This document shows positions 33,984 through 41,562 of a stretch of 64,000 nucleotides of DNA, one piece after another. Position 1 is the stretch's first letter, and each line of letters starts with the position of its first letter. Under the pieces are notes generated by a model, which saw only the letters and a list, made by a program, of their open reading frames with translations, was not told the DNA's origin and ran no database searches. The position numbers were made by a program, and so were the translations under genes. Source of the stretch: Paenibacillus mangrovi (GTDB lineage Bacteria; Bacillota; Bacilli; Paenibacillales; Paenibacillaceae). The DNA lies in NCBI RefSeq assembly GCF_022898935.1, contig NZ_JALIRP010000003.1, positions 124,001-188,000 on the forward strand. Reading direction: 5' to 3'.

Positions 33984-34325
33984 ATGTCCCCTTTTTTCAA
34001 ATCGTCCACTGGCCTGCCTGAAAATATCGCCGCGACGCTGTGTTATTTGTTCGCCTGTTTCGGCGGCATCGTGTTTCTTGCACTCGAAAAGCGCAGCCGC
34101 TTCGTTCTGTTCCACGCACTGCAGTCCGTGTTTGCTTTTGGCGCAGTCATGATCGCCCATGTTCTATCCGGCTTCATCCCCCTGATCGGTCCACTGATTG
34201 CAGGTCTGCTGTCCATTCTGACCCTGGTGATGTGGATCGTTCTTCTTTTCAGCTCCCTGCAAGGTAAATGGATGAAGCTCCCCTGGGTCGGCGACTTGGC
34301 CGAAAAGCAGCTTCACCATCTATAA
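33984..34325 (+). CDS. DUF4870-type small membrane protein
   Basis: This 113-residue protein has three hydrophobic segments (about 15-30, 42-62, 68-92) and the pattern ENIAATLCYLFACFGGIVFL followed by RFVLFHALQSVFAF. That is typical of DUF4870/YtsJ-like Tic20-related small membrane proteins. The function is unknown. The start ATG has AAGGAGTGG. A CTTGTCTTA/TAAGACAAG inverted repeat lies just upstream (about 33923-33972) and could be regulatory. Confidence 0.75.
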   Translation: MSPFFKSSTGLPENIAATLCYLFACFGGIVFLALEKRSRFVLFHALQSVFAFGAVMIAHVLSGFIPLIGPLIAGLLSILTLVMWIVLLFSSLQGKWMKLPWVGDLAEKQLHHL

Positions 34326-34423
34326 TCGATTGGTATATGTCCATTATTTCATAGTTCCCTTTTAACCTCGAACTTCTTACAATAAAGACAAAGGGTTCTT
34401 TTGAATGACATGGGGGAAAACAA

Positions 34424-35320
34424 ATGTATTTGTTTGTAGTCAATAAAAAATCGGGCAACGGCCACGGCTATCGGACCTGGCTGAAGATCAAGAACGCTCT
34501 AGATTCCAGGGCGATCCGTTACCGCCACCTGTTTACCGAAAGCGCTGGGCAGGCAGCAAAGGTTATTGCCAACACCTTATCTGAGGCGGAGCATTGGCAA
34601 GGTGTGGCCGTTATCGGAGGAGACGGAACGATTCACAGCGTGCTGCCTATTCTGAAAGACTTTAACATTCCGCTTGCCGTGATTCCGGCAGGCTCAGGCA
34701 ATGACACTGCCCGCGGCTTTGGCATTCCGCATGACCCGTTGTCTGCGCTTGATGTTATGCTCGCTGGGCAGACCAAAGCTGCCGACCTGATCGTTACTTC
34801 CAGCGGTTTTACGCTCACGGCCCTCGCTATCGGCTTTGATGCTCAGGTAGCCGAGAACGTGAATACCAGCTTGTATAAAAAAGTCTGCAATTTCTTTCGC
34901 GTCGGACGGGCCGCTTACATTGTAGGCATCCTGCATACGCTCTTGACCTTTAAGCCATGCAGCGTTAAGGTGACCTGCGACGGCGTAACAAGCACCTATC
35001 CCAATACGTGGCTTACCGCCATTACAAATGTCAAAAGCTATGGCGGCGGCCTGCATATCTGTCCCGAAGCCCATCCTGGCGACGGACAGCTCGATATTTG
35101 CATCGTCCACGGCTGTTCCAGGCTGCAGCTTCTCCGCCTATTTCCAACCGTGCTGACCGGTAAGCATGTGCATCTTCCGTTCGTGAAATTCATGCGCGGT
35201 AAAGAACTATCCATTCACTTCGAACAGCAAAGACTAGCGCTTGGAGACGGAGAGAATATATCCACCGGACCGTTTGATATTTCCGTAGAGCCGAATGCAC
35301 TGCAGGTCTATGCCGTCTAG
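34424..35320 (+). CDS. Diacylglycerol/sphingosine kinase-family lipid kinase
   Basis: This 298-residue protein has the DAGK catalytic domain: GGDGT at about 65-69 in VIGGDGTIH, and GSGNDTARGFG (about 90-100) with the family's conserved Gly-Asn-Asp. The C-terminal half has the Tyr/Gly-rich and acidic GDGENI features of YegS/DagK-like enzymes. It would phosphorylate diacylglycerol or a related lipid for phospholipid recycling. The start follows GGGGGAAA. It is convergent with pbuX, and the two share a terminator. Confidence 0.88.
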   Translation: MYLFVVNKKSGNGHGYRTWLKIKNALDSRAIRYRHLFTESAGQAAKVIANTLSEAEHWQGVAVIGGDGTIHSVLPILKDFNIPLAVIPAGSGNDTARGFGIPHDPLSALDVMLAGQTKAADLIVTSSGFTLTALAIGFDAQVAENVNTSLYKKVCNFFRVGRAAYIVGILHTLLTFKPCSVKVTCDGVTSTYPNTWLTAITNVKSYGGGLHICPEAHPGDGQLDICIVHGCSRLQLLRLFPTVLTGKHVHLPFVKFMRGKELSIHFEQQRLALGDGENISTGPFDISVEPNALQVYAV

Positions 35321-35362
35321 AGATATAAGACCGGACTTGTATCATCGTATATTATGAATCTT

Positions 35363-35405
35363 AAAAAAGAAGGGCAAGCTCGCTTACGCGGCTTGTCCTT
35401 CTTTT
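35363..35405. terminator. Bidirectional terminator between lipid kinase and pbuX
   Basis: The arms AAAAGAAGGgCAAGC and GCTTGtCCTTCTTTT have A- and T-runs on both sides. The last codons of pbuX lie in the stem. Confidence 0.85.
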
Positions 35406-36751
35406 ATAGTTGAGTCTTCTGAGTTCGGGAGTTTTCCTCCTTTAAGTCCGTTGAACAGCAGGTTGAGCACAATAGCGGTGACGCTGCCGGCCACAATGCC
35501 GTTGTCCACGAGAATGCGGGCCCATGACGGCAGTTTCAGGAAAAGATCCGGGTTCACGCTCACGCCAAGTCCCATGCCAACGGAACAAGCAATAATAAAC
35601 AGATTTTCAAACTTGTTGAGATCCACCTGGCCGCCAAGCATCCGAATGCCGGATGCTACAACCATACCGAACAAGGCTACCATCGCGCCCCCTAGCACCG
35701 AAGTTGGAACAAGCTGGGTCAGCGCAGCGATCTTCGGTACGAAGCCGATGACAATCAGGATTCCCCCCGCCACGAAAACAACGTCTCTCGTTTTTACGCG
35801 ACTCATTTGCACTAGACCCACATTTTGCGAATACGTAGTATACGGGAAAGAGTTGAACAATCCGCCGAGTACAATGGCCAGTCCCTCAGCACGGTAACCC
35901 CGGGCAAGATCCTTGGAAGTGACGTCCTTGTCGACGATTTTGCCAAGCGCCATAAAGACGCCTGTCGATTCCGCAATACTGACGATCGCCACGAGAATCA
36001 TAGTGAGAATCGAAGAAACGTGGAACGTAGGCGTTCCGAAATAAAACGGTTTGACCGCATGGAACCAGCTCGCCTCCTTCAGAGGCGTTAGGTCTACATG
36101 TCCGGCTGCAGCCGCGACCAGCGTACCGATAACCAGGCCGATCAGAACGGAGATGGACCGGATAAATCCTTTTGCGAAACGGTTCATGAGAATAATAAAC
36201 AGCAGTACCCCAAAACCAAGTCCGAGATTCAGCAAACTGCCGAATTCACCTGCTGCCTTTGCCCCCTCGCCGCCGCCAAGATCATTTAGAGCGACCGGAA
36301 TCAGCGTAACCCCGATGACCGTCACGACAGATCCGGTAACTACCGGCGGGAATAGGGCAATTAATTTGCCAAACAGCCCCGAGAACAGAATGACGAATAT
36401 CCCTGAAGCGATAATCGCTCCGTAAATGGCGGAGACCCCGTCCTTCATACCAATGGCAATCATCGGCGACACGGCCTGGAACGCACATCCGAGCATGACC
36501 GGAAGCCCGGTGCCGAAGAAGCGGTTGCCCCATACTTGAAGCAGTGTTGCGAGACCGCAGGCCATTAAATCAATGGAAATGAGATAGGTCAGCTGCTCCG
36601 ACGAAAATTGAAGCGCTCCCCCTACAATCAGCGGCACGATCACCGCGCCAGCGTACATAGCCAGCACATGCTGGATGCCAAGCGATAAGGTTTTGAAAGG
36701 ATTTCTGTTTTTCATAAAAGCACTGCGTTTCCCTTGATTAGACCGTTCCAT
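35384..36751 (-). CDS. pbuX: Xanthine permease PbuX (NCS2 family)
   Basis: This integral membrane protein of about 455 residues has 12-14 helices and belongs to the nucleobase:cation symporter-2 family. SLGIQHVLAMYAGAVIVPLI (about residues 21-40) is the family's hallmark first-helix sequence, and later helices carry the QNVGLVQMSRVKTR motif (about 310-325). I use the ATG at 36751 although an internal ATG 12 codons later is also possible. It sits behind xpt in the guanine-riboswitch operon, which fixes its role as xanthine uptake. The first gene ends about 67 bp upstream. Confidence 0.92.
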   Translation of the reverse strand: MERSNQGKRSAFMKNRNPFKTLSLGIQHVLAMYAGAVIVPLIVGGALQFSSEQLTYLISIDLMACGLATLLQVWGNRFFGTGLPVMLGCAFQAVSPMIAIGMKDGVSAIYGAIIASGIFVILFSGLFGKLIALFPPVVTGSVVTVIGVTLIPVALNDLGGGEGAKAAGEFGSLLNLGLGFGVLLFIILMNRFAKGFIRSISVLIGLVIGTLVAAAAGHVDLTPLKEASWFHAVKPFYFGTPTFHVSSILTMILVAIVSIAESTGVFMALGKIVDKDVTSKDLARGYRAEGLAIVLGGLFNSFPYTTYSQNVGLVQMSRVKTRDVVFVAGGILIVIGFVPKIAALTQLVPTSVLGGAMVALFGMVVASGIRMLGGQVDLNKFENLFIIACSVGMGLGVSVNPDLFLKLPSWARILVDNGIVAGSVTAIVLNLLFNGLKGGKLPNSEDSTIKEGQAA

Positions 36752-36818
36752 ACGGAAATCATTCCTCCCAGAAAATTGGTATATCTCAACTGATGTTCTA
36801 GCTCGCTTGATATCCCAT

Positions 36819-37391
36819 TTATTCCGCAAAAGTGACCATACCGTTATCGAGGGCTGCGACTCTGACCAGTGACTCTACACGATAGCCTGCTTCCTTGAGC
36901 AAACGTCCTCCGGGCTGAAACGCCTTTTCGATTACGATGCCGATTCCTGCAACTTCCGCTCCAGCCTGCTCTACAATGCGGGCAAGTCCAAAAGCCGCTT
37001 CGCCGTTCGCCAAAAAATCATCGACAATCAATACCCGTTCCCCAGGCTGGATAAACTTGCGGGAAACCGTAATTTCGTTCGTTTCCTGCTTTGTGAAAGA
37101 GTATACCTTCTCTACAAAAATATCTTCACGCAGCGTCAGCGATTTCTGCTTGCGAGCAAAAATCAGCGGAACTTCAAGCTCCAGAGCAGTCATAATGCCG
37201 GGTGCAATGCCTGATGATTCTATCGTAAGTACGCGGTCGATCGACTGGTCTGCGAACAAACGCTTGAATTCCTTCCCCACTTCTTTCATGAGCACAGGAT
37301 CCATTTGATGGTTCAAAAATGAGTCGACCTTCAGTACCTGATTGCTAAGCACAATTCCTTCATTCAATACTTTTTCTTTTAGCAGCTGCAT
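36819..37391 (-). CDS. xpt: Xanthine phosphoribosyltransferase
   Basis: This 190-residue type I PRTase turns xanthine and PRPP into XMP. The PRPP-binding loop is [14 protein letters not shown] (about 120-133). The N-terminal [10 protein letters not shown] segment is the xpt-specific hood. The start ATG has AAGGAGGAAAAGTA. It is the first gene of the xpt-pbuX operon under a guanine riboswitch, exactly as in Bacillus. Confidence 0.95.
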   Translation of the reverse strand: MQLLKEKVLNEGIVLSNQVLKVDSFLNHQMDPVLMKEVGKEFKRLFADQSIDRVLTIESSGIAPGIMTALELEVPLIFARKQKSLTLREDIFVEKVYSFTKQETNEITVSRKFIQPGERVLIVDDFLANGEAAFGLARIVEQAGAEVAGIGIVIEKAFQPGGRLLKEAGYRVESLVRVAALDNGMVTFAE

Positions 37392-37440
37392 TACTTTTCC
37401 TCCTTAGAATCTCGCCTGCTGTAACATCCTTCATAACACG

Positions 37441-37502
37441 AAAAAAAGCCCGCCTCTTCCAAACACTGCCTTGCTGGCAGCACTCGGTTACAGAGCGGAC
37501 TC
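37441..37502 (-). terminator. Riboswitch expression-platform terminator
   Basis: On the minus strand AGTCCGCTCT ... AGAGGCGGGCT forms a long stem with inner CTGCC/GGCAG arms, followed by seven T residues. It lies between the guanine aptamer and xpt, where it stops transcription when purine is bound. A further small hairpin, GTCGGG/CCCGAC, lies between aptamer and terminator. Confidence 0.85.
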
Positions 37503-37550
37503 ACGGAAACAACTACAAAGACGTCGGGATCAAGGCCCGACAATTCGTTA

Positions 37551-37620
37551 TTCCCGTAGTCCGATCATTTCCGGTGATCGGGTAGAGACATGCAGGCCAA
37601 TTCCTGCACATATACGAGAA
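37551..37620 (-). ncRNA. Guanine (purine) riboswitch aptamer
   Basis: The minus strand carries the purine aptamer. P1 is TCTCGTA/TACGGGA, and P2 and P3 are hairpins (TGCAGG/CCTGCA and CCGATC/GATCGG). Their junction carries the conserved GTCTCTACC and GGACTACGG. The discriminating base is C in GAC, which selects guanine/xanthine rather than adenine. It controls xpt-pbuX. Confidence 0.93.
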
Positions 37621-37623
37621 GAC

Positions 37624-37652
37624 ATATAAAAGTTATCAAATCGAATAGACAA
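37624..37652 (-). promoter_or_regulatory. Sigma-A promoter of xpt-pbuX
   Basis: On the minus strand TTGTCT is spaced 17 bp from TTATAT, just upstream of the aptamer. Confidence 0.55.
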
Positions 37653-37836
37653 TGCATGAAGTATACCGCAAAACCGGGATAAAAAGAAAGAGGTTTTTGA
37701 TGGAGCCCACCAAAAAAGCTGCCAAAATCATTCGAAAAATGCTGATTTCAGCTCCAATCTCGTTTATACTTTAATGGCATTGTCACATACTATTCTTATT
37801 AATAGAATCATAGAAAGAAATTAGGAGGGGTACCTA

Positions 37837-38325
37837 TTGAAAGGCTTTATTCGTGAATTCAAGGAGTTTGCCATCCGCGGCAACGTCGTTGACCTGGCGG
37901 TCGGTGTCATTATTGGCGGAGCCTTCGGCAAAATCGTGACTTCCATCGTTAACGATATTATTATGCCGCCGATCGGGTTATTGCTGGGGGGCGTCAATTT
38001 TAAAGATCTCATCATTCCGCTCAAACCTGATCTGACCCTGCCTAACGGCAGTCCGATCAACACGCTGGCTGAAGCCCAGCAAGTCAGTGCGCCGGTCATT
38101 GCCATCGGTCAGTTTATCAATACCGTTCTCGATTTTCTGATCGTGGCGTTTTGTATTTTCATGCTTGTGAAGGGCATCAATTGGTTGAAAAGAAATGAAG
38201 AAGAAAAACCCGCGCCAGAGAAAACCATCAAAGAATGCCCTTACTGCTTGTCGGAAATTCCCGCCGCAGCCACGCGCTGCGCCCACTGTACTTCTGTTTT
38301 GGAAGTGGAGACAGAGCGAGGCTAG
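37837..38325 (+). CDS. mscL: Large-conductance mechanosensitive channel MscL with zinc-ribbon tail
   Basis: This 162-residue MscL opens under membrane tension to release osmolytes. The N-terminal [20 protein letters not shown] (4-23) with the first helix, the MPPIG turn (43-47) and a second helix (about 93-113) are classical. Unusually, the cytoplasmic C-terminus continues with Cys134-x2-Cys137-x10-Cys148-x2-Cys151, a complete zinc ribbon. Most MscL proteins end near 135-150 residues without it. The start is TTG with TAGGAGGGG 8 nt upstream. It is monocistronic. Confidence 0.92.
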   Translation: MKGFIREFKEFAIRGNVVDLAVGVIIGGAFGKIVTSIVNDIIMPPIGLLLGGVNFKDLIIPLKPDLTLPNGSPINTLAEAQQVSAPVIAIGQFINTVLDFLIVAFCIFMLVKGINWLKRNEEEKPAPEKTIKECPYCLSEIPAAATRCAHCTSVLEVETERG

Positions 38326-38351
38326 GCAGTTTTACCCAGGGGCTAGGAAGG

Positions 38352-38371
38352 GCCGCGGGAGAACCCGCGGC
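38352..38371. terminator. Strong GC hairpin after mscL
   Basis: A perfect GCCGCGGG/CCCGCGGC stem (8 bp, 4-nt loop) lies between convergent genes. There is no clear T-run on either strand, so it may be a structural rather than a classical terminator. Confidence 0.5.
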
Positions 38372-38676
38372 TACAAGCCTGGCGGCCTTTGAGGCATTAA
38401 GCTGCCGATAACCTTTTTCAAATCATGGTCCTCTGTGTACTTGGCTTCCCCGGTATCCAGTTCCGTCACACGGATATATTCATAGTCCGCACCCGGTCCC
38501 ACAGGTGTAAACAGCATTTTATCCGGATCGGTTAATGCCACCTGATAATTCATATCCTTAAACATTTCCACTAGCTGCCCACTGTCTGGTACCTTCCCTT
38601 TTTCAATGAACAGCAGCCCGCGCAGACGTTTGATCTCCTGCCTGTATTTCACTTCAAAATGAACGATGCATTCCAT
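38371..38676 (-). CDS. Small protein of unknown function
   Basis: This 101-residue soluble protein has a beta-alpha pattern (CIVHFEVKYRQEIKRLRGLL, then FTPVGPGADYEYIRVTEL). It has no membrane segment and no catalytic motif that I recognise. An AGAGGATC ribosome site precedes the ATG. The neighbours mscL and NUDIX give no clue. Confidence 0.6.
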   Translation of the reverse strand: MECIVHFEVKYRQEIKRLRGLLFIEKGKVPDSGQLVEMFKDMNYQVALTDPDKMLFTPVGPGADYEYIRVTELDTGEAKYTEDHDLKKVIGSLMPQRPPGL

Positions 38677-38823
38677 GCTGATCCTCTCTCTTTCCTAAGT
38701 GATTTCGTTAAGTAAATTAGTTTCGTTTTAACGAGATGCCTGAAGCGGCTACAGCTTGCCATTTAGCCCTGGCCTACGAGATAATAATCATGATTTCAAT
38801 CACCCGGAGGTGTTTTGGCAGCC

Positions 38824-39459
38824 ATGAGCCAGGAATTGTTTGATATTTATGATGAGAACGATCGGAAAATAGGTACTCTCCCGCGGGAAGAGGTGCATGC
38901 CAAAGGTTATCTCCACCACTCCTTCCACTGCTGGATTGCCAGAGACACACCCAAAGGACGTAAAATTCTGTTCCAGAAGCGGCAGGACAGCAAGGATACT
39001 TTCCCTGGTCTCTTTGATATTACAGCCGCAGGGCATCTGTCCGCCGGGGAAACCGCTACGGACGCTGTCCGCGAGGTGGAAGAAGAGCTCGGTATTCCTG
39101 TCCGTATGGATCAGCTGACATCCCTTGGCACCATCGATTATTACGCAACCGGCACGGCCGGCGGCAAACCTTTTATTGACCGCGAAAAATGCTTTGTTTT
39201 CTGTTACCTTCTGAACCTTCCACTTACCGCATACCGGCTCCAGCAGGAAGAAGTCGCCGGACTGTACGAAACAGATCTGGAGGATGCAATAGCGCTATTC
39301 GAAGGATCCAAATCCGTTATTTCGGCTTCAGGAATTCATTCCGTGCAGGAAAACATACAGATGCCGAAAATATTTGATACTACCTTAAGCTTACAGCAAT
39401 TCGTACCTCATAAACGTGAGGATTATCTCCATGTGTTCAAAGAACTGAAGAATCTGTAA
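38824..39459 (+). CDS. NUDIX hydrolase (isopentenyl-isomerase-like subgroup)
   Basis: This protein of about 211 residues has the full Nudix box at about 69-91 (G-x5-E-x7-REVEEELGI). The N-terminus has the FDIYDENDRKIGTLPREEVH and LHHSFHCWI pattern of the IDI/YfcD-type NUDIX subgroup, which hydrolyses nucleotide or dinucleotide diphosphates of unknown identity. A TTG at 38815 is closer to GGAGGTG, so the start could be three residues longer. Confidence 0.85.
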   Translation: MSQELFDIYDENDRKIGTLPREEVHAKGYLHHSFHCWIARDTPKGRKILFQKRQDSKDTFPGLFDITAAGHLSAGETATDAVREVEEELGIPVRMDQLTSLGTIDYYATGTAGGKPFIDREKCFVFCYLLNLPLTAYRLQQEEVAGLYETDLEDAIALFEGSKSVISASGIHSVQENIQMPKIFDTTLSLQQFVPHKREDYLHVFKELKNL

Positions 39460-39467
39460 CCAATGTA

Positions 39468-39499
39468 CAGCAAAAGGGCGCCTAGGCGTCCTTTTGCTG
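39468..39499. terminator. Bidirectional terminator
   Basis: The arms CAGCAAAAGGgCGCC and GGCGtCCTTTTGCTG form a near-perfect hairpin between the convergent NUDIX and TrmB genes. Confidence 0.85.
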
Positions 39500-40327
39500 T
39501 GTAAGCTCCTTTTGTTCTTCCGTTATCTGCACGCCCTCAAGTCCGACATATTTGCGGTAAATCTGCTCATATCGGTGTCCATATCGTTCGGTCAATTCTT
39601 CCCCGATATCCTGCTCAAGCTCGAACAGTACCATCTCCTGCGTAAAATGATGCAGCAAAAGCTCCACCATCATTGGATGCTCGGTGACAAGTCCCTGCGC
39701 CGTGCTGTCCTCGCCCCGCATGCCAAGCATACACCAGCGCCGGTCCACAACAAACGAGAACCTCCGGCCCGGTCTTGCGCCTTCCATCTCCTGTCCAAGC
39801 GAAGCCCAAGGAACCAGACGGCTTAGCCCTGTATCATCTCCCATACACGACCAGAGGAGCTTAACGCCGCGTTTCTCGGCTTCCTCGAGACAATCCCTTA
39901 AAAGCGATGCTTCTTCGCGCCACACATCAACTACAATCTCATGCTCGGCGCGTTCCAGCTCACGTGTCAGCGTCTCCATGACGTTGCGGTCACCTTCAAC
40001 ACTGTAAAAAGGCTGCTGATCCGGCTCGATGCAAGGCATTCTCGTTTCAATAAAAGACAGAGACTCCTTCACCTGGCCCGATATCATCTGTGTCAATTCC
40101 TCAGGCTTCAGCATGCTGTAACGAACAGGTTCCCCGGCACTGCGCCGCAAAAATCCATGCTGTGACAGGCGCTGGAGGGCAGCGTACACGTTAGACCGTG
40201 ACACCCCCAGCCCTTTCGCGACTTCATAGCCAGAGGATGGACCCTTGCCGGCCAGTTCTACCATAATTTTTGCTTCCATCTCGGTGAAACCCAAGTTCCG
40301 CAGATGCTGCAGCAGTTGTTCCATCAT
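39482..40327 (-). CDS. TrmB-family transcriptional regulator
   Basis: This 281-residue protein has an N-terminal TrmB winged helix (FTEMEAKIMVELAGKGPSSG near 14-33, then VAKGLGVSRSNVYAALQRLS). The C-terminal effector domain contains a phospholipase-D-like fold pattern (ERAEHEIVVDVWREE near 128-142). It has the same architecture as the regulator at 13101-13901 and is a divergent paralogue. A GGGAGG ribosome site precedes tandem ATGs. No target operon is apparent next to it. Confidence 0.82.
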   Translation of the reverse strand: MMEQLLQHLRNLGFTEMEAKIMVELAGKGPSSGYEVAKGLGVSRSNVYAALQRLSQHGFLRRSAGEPVRYSMLKPEELTQMISGQVKESLSFIETRMPCIEPDQQPFYSVEGDRNVMETLTRELERAEHEIVVDVWREEASLLRDCLEEAEKRGVKLLWSCMGDDTGLSRLVPWASLGQEMEGARPGRRFSFVVDRRWCMLGMRGEDSTAQGLVTEHPMMVELLLHHFTQEMVLFELEQDIGEELTERYGHRYEQIYRKYVGLEGVQITEEQKELTQQKDA

Positions 40328-40449
40328 TTTGTCCTCCCAAGCTGCGAAAAACCCTTGTCTTGCTCTTGTGTCAGGATTTTATACCATTCCCGTATGCATA
40401 AGTGCAGAAACCATGGTTACTTCATATGATTGATGATTGCTGTCATGAA

Positions 40450-41265
40450 TTAAATTTGTTCCGCTCCACAGCGCGGGCACCATTTGGAGCCCTTAGGCAG
40501 GTCAGCCCGGCAAATTTGACATTTCACCGATTCACGCTGAGACTCTGCAGGCGATTTCTCAGATGCTCCATCATTGTTTTCCTTCCAGTAACGGATACGG
40601 CGATCCAGCTCCAGCTGGCGCTCACGTTCACGCTCCAGCTCTTCGGCTTGCCTGCGCTCACGTTCATCGGGGAAGTCCTCTTCTTCCTTCGGATCTTCCC
40701 AATCCAAATTCGAAGAGTAGTCATATTCGAATTTCCGTTCCATGGAGGCTCCGGCTTCTTCCCGATCGTACAGGCGTACATCGTTGAAATCTTCATAATC
40801 TTCGTCTTTAAGAACGGGTTCTTTATAGATTTTGGTCTCCCCGTAATCCTCGTCTTCGAACATGGCTGCCGAAGATGCCGTACGGGATTCGGCGCGTTTC
40901 TTAGGCGGCTCTTCTTCATTCAAATTTCTGCCGCAGGCAGGGCAGAAGTTGGCGCCCAGCTCGACTGTACGTCCGCATTGGCAGAGCTTCTCGTTTTTCA
41001 GTTCCGCGATGCGGCGGCGAAGATCTTCAATCTCTTTTTGGAGAACATCGCACTCTTTGGAATGCTTCATCATTTCACGCTCGGCTTCGGTTAAATCTTC
41101 CGACCGGTAACCATCATAGAATGCTCGGCCCATCTCTATGAAATGAAGCTCCATTTCCTTCTCTACCTCGGCAATCTGTCCACTCAGCTTGTTGACTTCA
41201 ACGGCGCCTTGAGCTTTCTCCGTTGCACGGCTCGCCCCGTCTTTGATTCGTTGCAAGATATTCAT
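40450..41265 (-). CDS. Zinc-ribbon protein with coiled coil
   Basis: This 271-residue protein starts at an ATG with GGAGGAG. It has an N-terminal helical coil (about 1-90), then a first zinc ribbon Cys-x-Cys ... Cys-x2-Cys (CQCG and FCPACG near 95-115). A long acidic, disordered Arg/Glu-rich region follows (about 120-240), and a second zinc ribbon ends the protein (CQIC ... CPRCG near 248-266). The function is unknown; the layout suggests a scaffold. It may be cotranscribed with nothing else. Confidence 0.65.
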   Translation of the reverse strand: MNILQRIKDGASRATEKAQGAVEVNKLSGQIAEVEKEMELHFIEMGRAFYDGYRSEDLTEAEREMMKHSKECDVLQKEIEDLRRRIAELKNEKLCQCGRTVELGANFCPACGRNLNEEEPPKKRAESRTASSAAMFEDEDYGETKIYKEPVLKDEDYEDFNDVRLYDREEAGASMERKFEYDYSSNLDWEDPKEEEDFPDERERRQAEELERERERQLELDRRIRYWKENNDGASEKSPAESQRESVKCQICRADLPKGSKWCPRCGAEQI

Positions 41266-41562
41266 TGATTTTCTCCTCCAGTTTCCCTTATTCATCCCAT
41301 GTAAGAATCAATAATCGACTCATATTATTTTTGTTTTTTCATTGTTTAGTAGAGGCCAATCCTATGTTACAAGGATACCATGCCCCCGCCTTCGCTGTGA
41401 AATCTGCCCAAACTTTCGCCGCAGCCTTCTCGATTGCCGCCTTCTCTTGGTATAATGGACTGCATGTGTTGGGCTGGTTATATCATACCAAATTTATAGG
41501 GCACTTGTGAAAAAAGCAATCCCTTACATCACTTTTTAGACTTATTAAAGGAGGATGCAGCC
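41266..41562. other. Intergenic region between divergent genes
   Basis: About 300 bp with no gene. A TATAAT at about 41451-41456 and AAAGGAGGATGC at the right end belong to the helicase gene. The left half is AT-rich with a T-run near 41325-41345. Confidence 0.4.

Noticed and set aside
38352..38371. GC hairpin after mscL as a classical terminator
   Set aside because: The stem is strong but no T-run follows on either strand, so it is listed only with low confidence.
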